DNA of 64,000 bases, taken from Desulfovibrio inopinatus DSM 10711 (GTDB taxonomy: Bacteria; Desulfobacterota; Desulfovibrionia; Desulfovibrionales; Desulfovibrionaceae). Location: positions 84,373-148,372 of the forward strand of contig NZ_AUBP01000025.1 in assembly GCF_000429305.1 (NCBI RefSeq). The letters run 5' to 3'. Both the position numbers and the translations under genes were made by a program. The notes under the pieces were generated by a model. That model did not search any database and was not told the origin of the DNA. It saw nothing but the letters and a program-made list of their open reading frames with translations. Positions 38,456 through 46,860 of this stretch are shown here, one piece after another. Position 1 is the first letter of the stretch, and each line of letters starts with the position of its first letter.

Positions 38456-39673
38456 TTATTCAACAGTCACAATATTAAAGGCATCTCCCGTAATGCAGAC
38501 CGCACTGGTCGACGTCACTTCAAACGTATTTTCCACTCCGACCATTCCAACTCCTGCAATACCCATTTTGGGCTCCAAGGCAATGGTCATCCGCTCTTCG
38601 ACTGGTTCATCAAAACCACGAGCAATCACGGGATATCCATCAATGGATAAACCAATCCCATGTCCAAGGAACGGAACCTTGTTTTTCCCCAACCCCATAA
38701 ATCCTTCGGACATCCCGGCTTTTTCTACAAGCTGAAGAACATCAGCGTACACCGCAGAAGGCACTCCCCCGGCTTTCAACTTGGAGGACGCAAAATTTTG
38801 TACTTCAATGCACACGTCATGCGCTTTCTGTATGTCGTCAGGGACCTTCTTTCCGGCATAGTACACTTGAGTTTTGTCGGTATGGTAGCCTTCAAGGATA
38901 AATCCGACATCAATAGTGAGTGGCTCGCCCTTCTGCCAAACCTTCCCGGCATAGCCCATAAACGGTATCGCCGGATGTTCGCCGCGCAACCCTACTGGTC
39001 CATTGAATACACTCGGATAGTTAGCGGAATCGCCAGCTGAAATATGCCCCAGAAAGATTTCTTCTCCATCATTTTCCATACGCATGATGCCTTGGTGACC
39101 AAGCTCGAAGAACACATTCCATACAGCAATGGAAATCTCGCGTTCCGTCATCCCCGGCTGAATGCGCTCAGGGAGAATGTCATGAAGGCCTTTGTGATGC
39201 CTGGCGCCGGTTAATCGTATTTTCTCCAGTTCCCAAGGCGATTTGACAGCTTTTGTGACTGCCAAGCTCATATCCCCGGACAAGAACGACGTCCCTTTAA
39301 GTTTTGCCGTCAACAGATTTCCCAAGCTCCAGGGAAGACCGTTCATTGCTGCAGCGACAATCGGTGTCAGTGGGCTACCTGCTTCAGCAAGGATGTCTTT
39401 CAGTTGAGAATATGAACGAAATTCATAAATGTGCTGAAGAGGAGATTCGAGTTGAGCTCGTCCAATACCTTTGCGTACAAGGAGTACGGGATCGCCTTCA
39501 AGCGGCAACCACATGACACCGGATGCTAAGCAGCCCGACAAATAATAGATGTTGGGCCGAGAGAAAACCAACATCCCTCCGGCATCAGGACACAACCGTT
39601 TCAATTCGTGCCGCAGCCGGGTATGGCGTGATTCGACCTCCGCTTTGGGCAGCACTTCCAAAGACTCAAACAT
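38456..39673 (-). CDS. M24 family Xaa-Pro peptidase
   Basis: The 405 residues have an N-terminal creatinase-like domain (VFSRPNIYYLSGCLASGVMW) and a C-terminal pita-bread metallopeptidase domain. Metal ligands are seen in TIDVGFILEGYHTDKTQVYY (two Asp), in LGHGIGLSIDG (His), in IALEPKMGI (Glu) and in MVGVENTFEVT (Glu). This suits a cytoplasmic aminopeptidase P or prolidase, or a close relative. The precise substrate is unknown. It converges on cytochrome c3 and is divergent from the DMT transporter. Confidence 0.9.
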   Translation of the reverse strand: MFESLEVLPKAEVESRHTRLRHELKRLCPDAGGMLVFSRPNIYYLSGCLASGVMWLPLEGDPVLLVRKGIGRAQLESPLQHIYEFRSYSQLKDILAEAGSPLTPIVAAAMNGLPWSLGNLLTAKLKGTSFLSGDMSLAVTKAVKSPWELEKIRLTGARHHKGLHDILPERIQPGMTEREISIAVWNVFFELGHQGIMRMENDGEEIFLGHISAGDSANYPSVFNGPVGLRGEHPAIPFMGYAGKVWQKGEPLTIDVGFILEGYHTDKTQVYYAGKKVPDDIQKAHDVCIEVQNFASSKLKAGGVPSAVYADVLQLVEKAGMSEGFMGLGKNKVPFLGHGIGLSIDGYPVIARGFDEPVEERMTIALEPKMGIAGVGMVGVENTFEVTSTSAVCITGDAFNIVTVE

Positions 39674-39813
39674 GCAACTTCTCCTTTTTCATATACATTC
39701 TGATGCAAAAAACATTGTTCGCTCAAAAGGAACACAAGACCGTGTCTCTTTTCTTTCCTTTTGAAACAAATACGCGTAGAGCACCGCCTTTGCACAAGCA
39801 AAGGCAATTCTCA

Positions 39814-40716
39814 ATGAATACAACAAAAATACCACTTCTTGCGATCCTGTCGCTTCTCACGGCTATGACGTTATGGGGAAGCTCCTTTATTGCCATGAAA
39901 ATCGCCATGCAGGAGCTTGGTCCTTTAAGCGTCGTGTTCGGTCGTATGGCGCTGGCTACAGTCTGCTTTGCACTTATTGCACCCAAATTGGTCAAGACAA
40001 TTCGTTATCAGTCTGGAGACTGGAAGCCTTTGCTTTTCATGGCCTTTTGCGAGCCATGCCTCTATTTTGTTTTTGAATCGCATGCATTGAAATATACCCA
40101 GGCCTCCGAAGCCGGCATGGTCACCGCGCTGTTGCCACTCATGGTTACGGGTGTCGCTCGGGTACTTTTCAAAGAAAACCTGTCCATGACTGGTTTCGCA
40201 GGACTCCTGGTTTCAGTCCTCGGGGTCATTCTTATGAGCGCATTTAGCGAAGTGCGAGAAAACGCACCGAATCCACTTCTGGGCAATACGCTGGAATTTC
40301 TCGCTATGATCTGTGCAGCGGGATATATTATCTCATTAAAGTGGTTGACGAGCCGTTATTCTCCGCTTTTTCTCACTGCGGTTCAGTCAGCCGTCGGCGC
40401 GGTCTTCTTCCTCCCTGCATTGTTGATCGAACCCTTGCCCGAAAGCGTCTCCTTCTCATCTATGGCAGCGGTCGTCTATCTCGGTCTCGTCGTTTCTATT
40501 GTCGCTTACGGGTGTAATAACTACGGTGTCAGTCAAATTCCCGCGTCCCAAGCTTCAATTTTTATCAACCTTATTCCGGTCGTAACGCTCATCATCGCAG
40601 CCGTCGTACTGGGAGAAAGCCTCGGCCCCCTGCAAATGCTCGGGGGCGGGATGGTTTTTGCCGGTGTTTTTCTGAGCAATATACGAAGACGAGCACGCAC
40701 CCCGTCAACACTTTAG
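39814..40716 (+). CDS. EamA/DMT family transporter
   Basis: The 300 residues give ten membrane helices in two EamA repeats: the first has LTAMTLWGSSFIAMKIAM and LGPLSVVFGRMAL, the second ICAAGYIISLKWL to VAYGCNNYGVSQIPASQASI and LGESLGPLQMLGGGMVFAGV. Such transporters export amino acids, nucleosides or metabolites; the substrate cannot be told from sequence. I chose the ATG at 39814; only AAAGG is upstream, so an earlier start is possible. Its stop overlaps the convergent mqnC stop by four bases. Confidence 0.88.
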   Translation: MNTTKIPLLAILSLLTAMTLWGSSFIAMKIAMQELGPLSVVFGRMALATVCFALIAPKLVKTIRYQSGDWKPLLFMAFCEPCLYFVFESHALKYTQASEAGMVTALLPLMVTGVARVLFKENLSMTGFAGLLVSVLGVILMSAFSEVRENAPNPLLGNTLEFLAMICAAGYIISLKWLTSRYSPLFLTAVQSAVGAVFFLPALLIEPLPESVSFSSMAAVVYLGLVVSIVAYGCNNYGVSQIPASQASIFINLIPVVTLIIAAVVLGESLGPLQMLGGGMVFAGVFLSNIRRRARTPSTL

Positions 40717-41768
40717 GAAGAGACAACGTCCCCATCGTCCTCGCGCAACGAATAATCCATATTTCGACGTTTCGGAGTAAAGCCAGCCGAAAGGACAAGT
40801 TTACGTAACGTCTTTTCCGGCAAGCGGAAATGCACACCGGCGGCGGCCACGACATTTTCTTCAATCATGGTTGACCCGAAGTCGTTGGCTCCAAAAAACA
40901 ACGCCAATTGTCCGATCATCGGTCCTTGCGTCACCCACGAGGCCTGAATATTGTCTATATTATCAAGGTAGAGGCGTGAAAGAGCGAGAAACTTGAGGTA
41001 TTCGCTGGACGAAGTCTCTTTAGCTTCCAATGCCGTATTTCCCGGCTGAAAGGTCCAGGGAATAAAAGCGGTAAATCCACCAGTTTTATCTTGAAGAGAT
41101 CGAATGCGTTCAAGGTGTTCGATACGCTCTTCCAACGTCTCAGCATGGCCAAACATCATAGTAGCCGTAGTACGCAAACCCTGATTATGCGCCTCTTCCA
41201 TGACGGCAAGCCAATCATCCGTATTGCATTTGTTCGGTGAGACGGCCGTTCTAACCCTATCAACAAGGATTTCAGCCCCTCCTCCAGGAATGGAATCAAG
41301 TCCAGCTTGCTTCAACGCTGCAATGACTTCATGAAGAGGGAGCCCTGATTTGGAGACAAAATACTGCACTTCGGGCGGAGAGAATCCATGAATTGCGACA
41401 CTGGGAAAATCTCGTTTGAGAAATTCGAGCATATCGATATAATACCCCAATGCAAGATCGGGATTCATCCCTCCTTGCAAAAGGATTTGGTACCCACCGA
41501 GCTCTACGGTTTCACGAATTTTTTCGGCCAGTTGCGCGAAAGACAAAACAAAGCTTTGCGCATCTTCGGGAGCTTTGTAGAACGCACAGAATTTACACCC
41601 GCAGTCACACGCGTTTGTGTAATTAATATTACGGTCAACAATATAGGTGACCACAGCGTCTTTGTGGATGCGCATACGCACTGCGTGGGCCATGCGGCCC
41701 AAAGTGAAGACATCAGTTTCGGCAAAGAGCGCCCGAGCGCGCTCCGGACTGAGACGATTCGAATTCAT
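40713..41768 (-). CDS. mqnC: Cyclic dehypoxanthinylfutalosine synthase (MqnC)
   Basis: Radical-SAM enzyme of the futalosine menaquinone route. About 351 residues from the ATG at 41768, where AGGGA lies about ten bases upstream. The cluster motif is CDCGCKFCAFYKA (C-x3-C-x2-C), preceded by YIVDRNINYTNA, the typical MqnC context. Further marks are LQGGMNPDLALGYYIDML, GFSPPEVQYF and IPGGGAEILVDRVR. The C-terminal region (GANDFGSTMIEENVV) is also typical. Menaquinone is the substrate of the Qrc complex encoded at 53-58 kb. Confidence 0.95.
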   Translation of the reverse strand: MNSNRLSPERARALFAETDVFTLGRMAHAVRMRIHKDAVVTYIVDRNINYTNACDCGCKFCAFYKAPEDAQSFVLSFAQLAEKIRETVELGGYQILLQGGMNPDLALGYYIDMLEFLKRDFPSVAIHGFSPPEVQYFVSKSGLPLHEVIAALKQAGLDSIPGGGAEILVDRVRTAVSPNKCNTDDWLAVMEEAHNQGLRTTATMMFGHAETLEERIEHLERIRSLQDKTGGFTAFIPWTFQPGNTALEAKETSSSEYLKFLALSRLYLDNIDNIQASWVTQGPMIGQLALFFGANDFGSTMIEENVVAAAGVHFRLPEKTLRKLVLSAGFTPKRRNMDYSLREDDGDVVSS

Positions 41769-41847
41769 GGTTGACATGTCCCTTTTGGACGTTTGATGAA
41801 AATGGAATCGATACACTGTTTCCGTGTAAACGAAAAGGCGGATAGAG

Positions 41848-42261
41848 ATGCTCTATTCAGAGATGACCGTTCGCGACATCTTGACCCTTCCCAAAACCGT
41901 CGCAATCATCGGTGCAAAAGATAAAGCCGGCCAACCCGTTGATATGGTTGGACGCTACCTTATCTCAGCAGGATTTCGTGTCCTCCCAGTCCACCCTGTT
42001 CGAAAAGGCGTATGGGGACTGACGACATATACACATTTAGCTGAAATTAAAGAACCTATCGATATCGTTAATGTCTTTCGAGCCGCAGCCTATTGCCCGG
42101 ACCATGCCCGTGAAGTGCTCGATTTACCGACGCTCCCGCAATGCTTTTGGATGCAATCAGGAATCCGAAGTGCCGATGCCGAAGGCGTATTTGCAGGCAC
42201 AAAGGTTCATGTCATCGAAGACCGTTGTATCATGGTTGAACACCGCCGACTCTTGGCGTAA
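41848..42261 (+). CDS. CoA-binding (YccU-type) protein
   Basis: The 137 residues are one Rossmann-like CoA-binding domain: TVAIIGAKDKAGQPVDMVGRY, FRVLPVHPVRKGVWGLTTY, IDIVNVFRAAAYCPDHAREV, and FWMQSGIRSADAEGVF. The catalytic half of succinyl-CoA synthetase-like enzymes is absent. Such proteins bind CoA but their cellular role is unsettled. It starts a plus-strand run that continues with the YkgJ-type and J-domain genes, 8 bp downstream of its stop. Confidence 0.88.
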   Translation: MLYSEMTVRDILTLPKTVAIIGAKDKAGQPVDMVGRYLISAGFRVLPVHPVRKGVWGLTTYTHLAEIKEPIDIVNVFRAAAYCPDHAREVLDLPTLPQCFWMQSGIRSADAEGVFAGTKVHVIEDRCIMVEHRRLLA

Positions 42262-42269
42262 GAGGCCTC

Positions 42270-42740
42270 ATGTCGAATTCCAAGAATGCCTTTACCTGCA
42301 ATCGTTGTGGACACTGCTGCCATGGAGAAGGCGGCATTATCATGGCGGAACACGATCAACTCCGATTGGCTCAGCACCTTGACCTGTCGGTGGAAACCTT
42401 GATCGAACGCTATGGAGAACATCAAAACAACAAAATTCGCCTTATTACTGCCGATGACGGTTACTGTGTTTTTTTTAGCAGTGAAGCGGGATGTTCGATC
42501 CATCCTGCAAGACCCGATATTTGTCGAGCATGGCCTTTTTTCCGAGGCAATATGATTGATGACCTCAGTTGGAGACTGGCCATGGATTATTGTCCCGGCA
42601 TTAACCCTGATGTAACGCATGAAGACTTCGTCAATGCGGGGCGAGCCTATCTCACCGAACATGGATTATATGCGTCGGAGTCAGATTCCCAAGCCAACGC
42701 TTTACGTAACCCAGATACCAATTCGGACGAAAAGCAATGA
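42270..42740 (+). CDS. YkgJ family zinc/iron-chelating cysteine-cluster protein
   Basis: The 156 residues contain the YkgJ (CxxCxxCC-type) cluster: [18 protein letters not shown], then [24 protein letters not shown] second part ([20 protein letters not shown]). The eight cysteines probably bind iron-sulfur or zinc. The function of the family is unknown. It overlaps the J-domain gene by four bases (ATGA at 42737-42740), suggesting translational coupling. Confidence 0.88.
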   Translation: MSNSKNAFTCNRCGHCCHGEGGIIMAEHDQLRLAQHLDLSVETLIERYGEHQNNKIRLITADDGYCVFFSSEAGCSIHPARPDICRAWPFFRGNMIDDLSWRLAMDYCPGINPDVTHEDFVNAGRAYLTEHGLYASESDSQANALRNPDTNSDEKQ

Positions 42741-43519
42741 GACTGGATGAGGCCTACCGTATTCTCAACGTCGCTCCGGGGGCTTCTGCGGAAGAAGTAA
42801 AAAAGGCATTCCGCGGCATGGCATTCAAACTTCATCCGGATTTGAATCCCGATGATCCTTTGTCAAAAAGCCGTTTTCAACGCCTGAATGAAGCCTATCT
42901 TCTGCTTAAAGACCATGTGGGCACCGCATCGGACAGAACCTCCGGATCGACGTTCAAAGCCAAAGCCAGAACCGGCAGTCAAACTCGGACGTCTGCGAAC
43001 ACGTCTTCAGCTCGTCAAAAAGCCGAAGCCCGATATAGGAAGGCAGCCGGTGCAACATCAGGCCAGCAGGGATTTTATTTTAAACGGGAAGAAGTGTTGC
43101 GTGACATTCTTCAAGATCCCTTTGCTCGAAAGGTGTTTGAAGACATCTATCGACAAGTTGACAATACGGTTAAGTCGAAAAAAGCTCCTCCCAAAACAGG
43201 AAGGAATAAAGAACTGAGTCTCAGCTTTGGAGACAAGAAGGTTTCTTTTGACCTCAGCCACGGTCTTTTCGGTGGCATCAAATCATTTCTCGCGAAACAA
43301 CTTGATGATGAACAAACGGTGGTTCTTCCTCCTGCAAGTTTACTCCCCGGAGCGAAGATTCGAGTTGGTATTAAACATGGCTTCGCCGGAGGCCGGAAAA
43401 CAATTGAAGTCACATTACCTCGTGATTTTACCGTCAATAAGCCGCTCCGCCTCAAGGGCATGGGCCGCCGTCTTGGTCCACTGCGGGGCGACTTGTATCT
43501 CCGTATCAAAATAAAATAA
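42737..43519 (+). CDS. J-domain (DnaJ-like) protein with C-terminal DnaJ fold
   Basis: The 260 residues start with a J domain (about 1-65) with HPD at 33-35 ([12 protein letters not shown]), which stimulates Hsp70 ATPase. A linker rich in Ala, Ser and Thr (about 70-115) follows. The C-terminal part (about 195-260: [20 protein letters not shown], then [20 protein letters not shown]) matches the last beta domain of DnaJ. The zinc-finger domain is missing, so it is a short CbpA-like type. It is coupled to the YkgJ gene. Confidence 0.88.
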   Translation: MRLDEAYRILNVAPGASAEEVKKAFRGMAFKLHPDLNPDDPLSKSRFQRLNEAYLLLKDHVGTASDRTSGSTFKAKARTGSQTRTSANTSSARQKAEARYRKAAGATSGQQGFYFKREEVLRDILQDPFARKVFEDIYRQVDNTVKSKKAPPKTGRNKELSLSFGDKKVSFDLSHGLFGGIKSFLAKQLDDEQTVVLPPASLLPGAKIRVGIKHGFAGGRKTIEVTLPRDFTVNKPLRLKGMGRRLGPLRGDLYLRIKIK

Positions 43520-43560
43520 CTGGCGAGCCCTGGCCGACACTTAGGAAGCGATATTCCTTC

Positions 43561-44514
43561 ATGACACCATATCCATCCAGCGTCTTCCGTGCTCTTCTCG
43601 CCAGCATAACCGTTCCATTTCAACGACAATATATGTTGTTAGCTGCGGCCATGAGCTTTCTCGTTCTTTGGACTGCAGTGACATTATTCATTGCTCTTGG
43701 CGCTGTTGGAGGTCGTTACGTCATGGCGTCCTTAGACGCGCAAATGCTGGTTCAACGCGTCTTGACGAATTTTACTTTTTTTTCCTCTTCTTCCGCATCC
43801 CAAGCCATCGCCGAATGGACGCGTCATAGCGAAACTTTGATTCAACCAGCTCTTGCTTTGTTCATTCCCCTTGCACTGGCCTATTCTTACCAAATGATGT
43901 CCGGGCTCGGCACGGCGCTCTCCCTAAAAAGACAATCCCGAGGTTTGATTGTTCGAGTTGCGCTTATACTTGTTGGGCCGTTCCTCAATCTTTTCTTTCT
44001 TTTTTTCCTTTGTCTTCTCCCCATACTCTATGCGCTCTCCACTCTTTTTATACATGATGAGATTGCGCAAAATATTATTCTCTCTGGTAAAATTTGGTCG
44101 ACATGCGGACTTATCATAACCTTTCTCGCCCTTTGCTATACCGTCGCTCCGCGTTGGATGCGTTTCCGTCCTGCTGTGTTTGCCGGTCTCTTCTATGCTA
44201 CCGGGATACATGGTCTTAGCATGGGAATTCTTTGGGGGCTTGACGAAATACAAACAGAATCCCCCTCATGGAAGATTGCGATTATTCCTTTCGTATGTTT
44301 TTTATGGGTGTATACCTCCAACATGCTTTTGCTCGCTGCATCAACCTATGTACGCATGCGAACCGTTGGACAACCACCAAACGAAAGGATTGATCGAAGA
44401 GATGTTTCGTCTCAAATTGAAGAAGATAACAATCTCGACGCCGAAGAGGATAATCACGATGATGAACCACCTCAAAGCACACCAAGCCAAGTCTATGGTT
44501 CAGAAATTGGATAA
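43561..44514 (+). CDS. Integral membrane protein of unknown function
   Basis: I do not recognise this 317-residue protein. It has five or six hydrophobic helices (AMSFLVLWTAVTLFIALGAV; ALALFIPLALAYSYQMM; FLNLFFLFFLCLLPILYALS; GLIITFLALCY; IAIIPFVCFLWVYTSNMLLL) and an acidic, disordered C-terminal tail. The tail overlaps the next gene by 56 bases. It follows the J-domain gene by 41 bp. Perhaps a chaperone-linked membrane protein, but this is only context. Confidence 0.65.
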   Translation: MTPYPSSVFRALLASITVPFQRQYMLLAAAMSFLVLWTAVTLFIALGAVGGRYVMASLDAQMLVQRVLTNFTFFSSSSASQAIAEWTRHSETLIQPALALFIPLALAYSYQMMSGLGTALSLKRQSRGLIVRVALILVGPFLNLFFLFFLCLLPILYALSTLFIHDEIAQNIILSGKIWSTCGLIITFLALCYTVAPRWMRFRPAVFAGLFYATGIHGLSMGILWGLDEIQTESPSWKIAIIPFVCFLWVYTSNMLLLAASTYVRMRTVGQPPNERIDRRDVSSQIEEDNNLDAEEDNHDDEPPQSTPSQVYGSEIG

Positions 44515-44968
44515 TGTTCGACAACACGCCGCCAACACGTATGCTCGTCTCCTTCTTATATTGTTGTGCGGAGGAATAGTGTTTTGTAACACGGCCCATG
44601 CCGGAAAATCACAACTTGTCGGGGGACCGTGTACCTACTTCACGACGGAAGGTGTCGCACATATTCTATCCATCTCTCCTGATTTATCCGCTTCCAATCT
44701 TCCATATACCGCTCAAAAAATTCTCTTCACCTATAAACCGCAATCCGACGCAGCCAAAACGGGATTACATACGCAGAACAAAACGTTTGTATTCACATTG
44801 ACGAACGGCATCCTTCCTGGTCCACGTTATATTGCTCGTTATAAATTACGTCCCGGTATCGATATTCCCGTTCACCTCAAAACCATCACTAAAGGAACGT
44901 GTACGCCTGTCGTATTTGACTTTCCCACGCTTGATCAATCCGATTATTTTGAACTCAAGTCTGACTGA
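44459..44968 (+). CDS. Small secreted protein of unknown function
   Basis: The 169 residues have a signal peptide: positive region, helix (ARLLLILLCGGIVFCNTA) and a likely cleavage site at AHA-GK. The mature part is about 120 residues with two cysteines (GPCTYF, KGTCTP) that may form a disulfide. It shows alternating strands (KTFVFTLTNGILPGPRYIAR). The start is one of two consecutive ATGs at 44459 with GAGGAT upstream, inside the end of the previous gene (56-base overlap), so it is probably coupled to it. No known family. Confidence 0.65.
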   Translation: MMNHLKAHQAKSMVQKLDNVRQHAANTYARLLLILLCGGIVFCNTAHAGKSQLVGGPCTYFTTEGVAHILSISPDLSASNLPYTAQKILFTYKPQSDAAKTGLHTQNKTFVFTLTNGILPGPRYIARYKLRPGIDIPVHLKTITKGTCTPVVFDFPTLDQSDYFELKSD

Positions 44969-45267
44969 GAACGTATTTTGGGTCGTGACTTCGCACAACA
45001 AATAAGGCATGAATAATCGGCCTCGTGTCATATTATGTCAGAGAATATCATCTGACAAAATATGGTGAGAAAATCGGTGCGACATTGGGGACATGAGCTA
45101 TTATTCACCTATCGTGTTTCTTGGTATCTGACTTTTCTTTGTTTTTTCTTTACGGATGGCAGAATAAATGGAAATATTCTTCAGGAGCTGTTTCATCTTT
45201 ATTTGAAGCTGGAATGTGATGACAACGGCCTGAAGTTGAGTTTCGGTCAACGACGGAGAAAGCGCTT
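44969..45267 (+). other. Intergenic region before the PilZ gene
   Basis: This 299-bp A+T-rich gap holds a small inverted repeat, GTCAGA - 8 bp - TCTGAC (45037-45056), and presumably the promoter of the PilZ gene. A 69-codon open frame in it overlaps the PilZ start and I judge it spurious. Confidence 0.4.
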
Positions 45268-45657
45268 ATGAAAGACAATCATCGCCGACGCAGCCGCGTC
45301 AACGCTGAATTTCAGGTCGAAGTTTGTTGTGATCGATCTAAATTGCCAATAAAATCGAAGAATATCAGCCTAAAAGGCATGCTTCTTTCGTTCACTGACC
45401 GTCTCAAAATGGATCAGCTCTGTATTCTCAATTTTACACTAACATCAGATATTCAATTCAAAATAAAAGCGAAAGTTGTCAGGACGTCTGAGGACTTTGG
45501 AACCGCTGTTGACTTTGTCAGCATGAATGAGTCTGCATTTTACCATCTTCGAAACATTGTACGGTATTCATCAGAAGATGCCGATGCCATTGATCATGAA
45601 CTGATTACACCGGCATTCGAAATTGTTGATGATAATACACCGATTACCTGTGAATAA
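45268..45657 (+). CDS. PilZ domain protein (probable cyclic-di-GMP receptor)
   Basis: The 129 residues are a single PilZ domain. The N-terminal R-x-x-x-R motif is in NHRRRSRVNAEF, and the D/N-x-S-x-x-G motif is NISLKGM, both required to bind cyclic di-GMP. The barrel strands are CILNFTLTSD, QFKIKAKVVRTSED and GTAVDFVSMN. With no attached output domain it should act by binding a partner. GGAGAAAGCGCTT precedes the ATG. A strong hairpin terminator follows the stop. Confidence 0.88.
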   Translation: MKDNHRRRSRVNAEFQVEVCCDRSKLPIKSKNISLKGMLLSFTDRLKMDQLCILNFTLTSDIQFKIKAKVVRTSEDFGTAVDFVSMNESAFYHLRNIVRYSSEDADAIDHELITPAFEIVDDNTPITCE

Positions 45658-45673
45658 CCAATATTTCGCCTGA

Positions 45674-45713
45674 AAAACGGTCTCATGTGGGAAATACCAC
45701 ATGAGACCGTTTT
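45674..45713 (+). terminator. Rho-independent terminator after the PilZ gene
   Basis: Perfect 17-base inverted repeat (AAAACGGTCTCATGTGG and its complement) with a six-base loop, followed by TTTT on the plus strand. It starts 16 bp after the stop. Confidence 0.93.
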
Positions 45714-45964
45714 CTTTAAAATTCACGATTCTTTCTCCCCTGCTCTTTTACGAGACCGAGGCCCTCTCCCCTTCGGTTGAATACCTACTACAGAACCTCC
45801 TGAACATCGACAATGCTATTTTCTCCGCTTACTCGAGGAAAATACCATCAGAGAACACACAATCGTGAGTGCCCTGCTTGGTATATATGCCCTCACCGCA
45901 GACCAATTCATTGCCCGCTCTCACTCTACTCACGTTGAACTCAACAAAGCTGTCCAATCAGTGA

Positions 45965-46110
45965 ACAACGACGTCGTGAGCCTCAGCAGAGAGGAGACCG
46001 GTTGGAGCGAAATGAAAGCTCCAACCTTCGTTGCACAACGACGTCGTGAGCCTCAGCAGAGAGGAGACCGGTTGGAGCGAAATGAAAGCTCCAACCTTCG
46101 TTGCACAACG
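45965..46110 (+). repeat. Exact 70-bp tandem duplication (two copies plus 6 bp)
   Basis: Bases 45965-46034 are repeated without change at 46035-46104, and the first six bases recur at 46105-46110. Each unit contains the palindrome ACGACGTCGT and an inverted repeat GTTGGAG - 11 bp - CTCCAAC. Because 70 is not a multiple of three, a frame reading through the first copy is shifted in the second. If one copy is removed, one frame runs from 45772 through the repeat to a stop at about 46201, which suggests a broken gene, but I do not recognise the product. The region is 45658-46249 (592 bp) with no other gene. Confidence 0.95.
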
Positions 46111-46213
46111 AATACAGGCCCGCAGGCACCCATGGCACACGGTCTGGGGATACCTCCTAGCATCCTGCGAGGAAAGCTTTTCCTGCAAGATTCCGCTGTA
46201 AGTAAAAAACAGC

Positions 46214-46242
46214 TTGACTATACCGACCGGTAGGTAGATAAA
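46214..46242 (+). promoter_or_regulatory. Probable promoter with embedded operator for the TetR gene
   Basis: TTGACT at 46214-46219, a 17-bp spacer and GATAAA at 46237-46242. The spacer holds the near-palindrome TACCGACCGGTAGGTA (46221-46236, one mismatched pair), the size and position expected for TetR autorepression. Transcription would begin close to the ATG at 46250. Confidence 0.6.
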
Positions 46243-46249
46243 AATACTC

Positions 46250-46843
46250 ATGCAACAGAGCACAAAGAAAAGATTGATATCTCACGCCCTCAAATTGTTC
46301 TCCAACAAGGGATATGACGGCGTAGGCGTTCAGCAAATCGTCGACGCAGGTAAAGTTTCGAAGCCCACATTATATCATCACTTTCAGAATAAAAAAGGAC
46401 TCTTGAACGCACTTTTGGAAGAGGAGCTAACCCCATTGCTTGTATCGTTGGAGCAGTTGGCGTTCACTACGGATTTTGAGCAAGATTTAGTCCGTTGCGG
46501 TCTTGTCATATCAGACTACGCAAAAGCACATTCCGATTTGTATCGACTGTTTCTTTGTTTAATGTTCGCTCCTCCCGAGTCTCCTCAATTTGAGGTCGCT
46601 GTCGCGTATGGTAAAAGACAATTTTCAGCCGTTGAAAATGTCTTTCTACACCATCATCATGAAAAAAATAAAAACTCCGAAGATGCAATAGCGCTCTATG
46701 CCGCCAATTTCCAAGGTTTGCTTCATAACCTTATAACCCTATATCTTCATGGTCACATACAACTTGATACAAATCTTGTGACCAGATCTGTCCATATGTT
46801 TGTTTATGGCATGTATGCGGTAGAACCATTCAACATTTGTTGA
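46250..46843 (+). CDS. TetR/AcrR family transcriptional regulator
   Basis: The 197 residues have an N-terminal helix-turn-helix (ALKLFSNKGYDGVGVQQIVD, then GKVSKPTLYHHFQNKKGLL) and a larger helical ligand domain. The ligand is unknown. The start has no clear ribosome-binding site and the probable transcription start is close to it, so the message may be leaderless. The downstream 3-hydroxyacyl-CoA dehydrogenase begins 17 bp past the stop and may be its target. Its likely operator lies in its own promoter. Confidence 0.9.
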   Translation: MQQSTKKRLISHALKLFSNKGYDGVGVQQIVDAGKVSKPTLYHHFQNKKGLLNALLEEELTPLLVSLEQLAFTTDFEQDLVRCGLVISDYAKAHSDLYRLFLCLMFAPPESPQFEVAVAYGKRQFSAVENVFLHHHHEKNKNSEDAIALYAANFQGLLHNLITLYLHGHIQLDTNLVTRSVHMFVYGMYAVEPFNIC

Positions 46844-46860
46844 CAGCAAGGAGTAACGAA

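Noticed and set aside
45062..45271. 69-codon open frame before the PilZ gene
   Set aside because: No ribosome-binding site, overlaps the PilZ start, and the peptide is low in recognisable structure.
45965..46110. CRISPR array
   Set aside because: Only two directly adjacent 70-bp units without spacers, and no cas genes.
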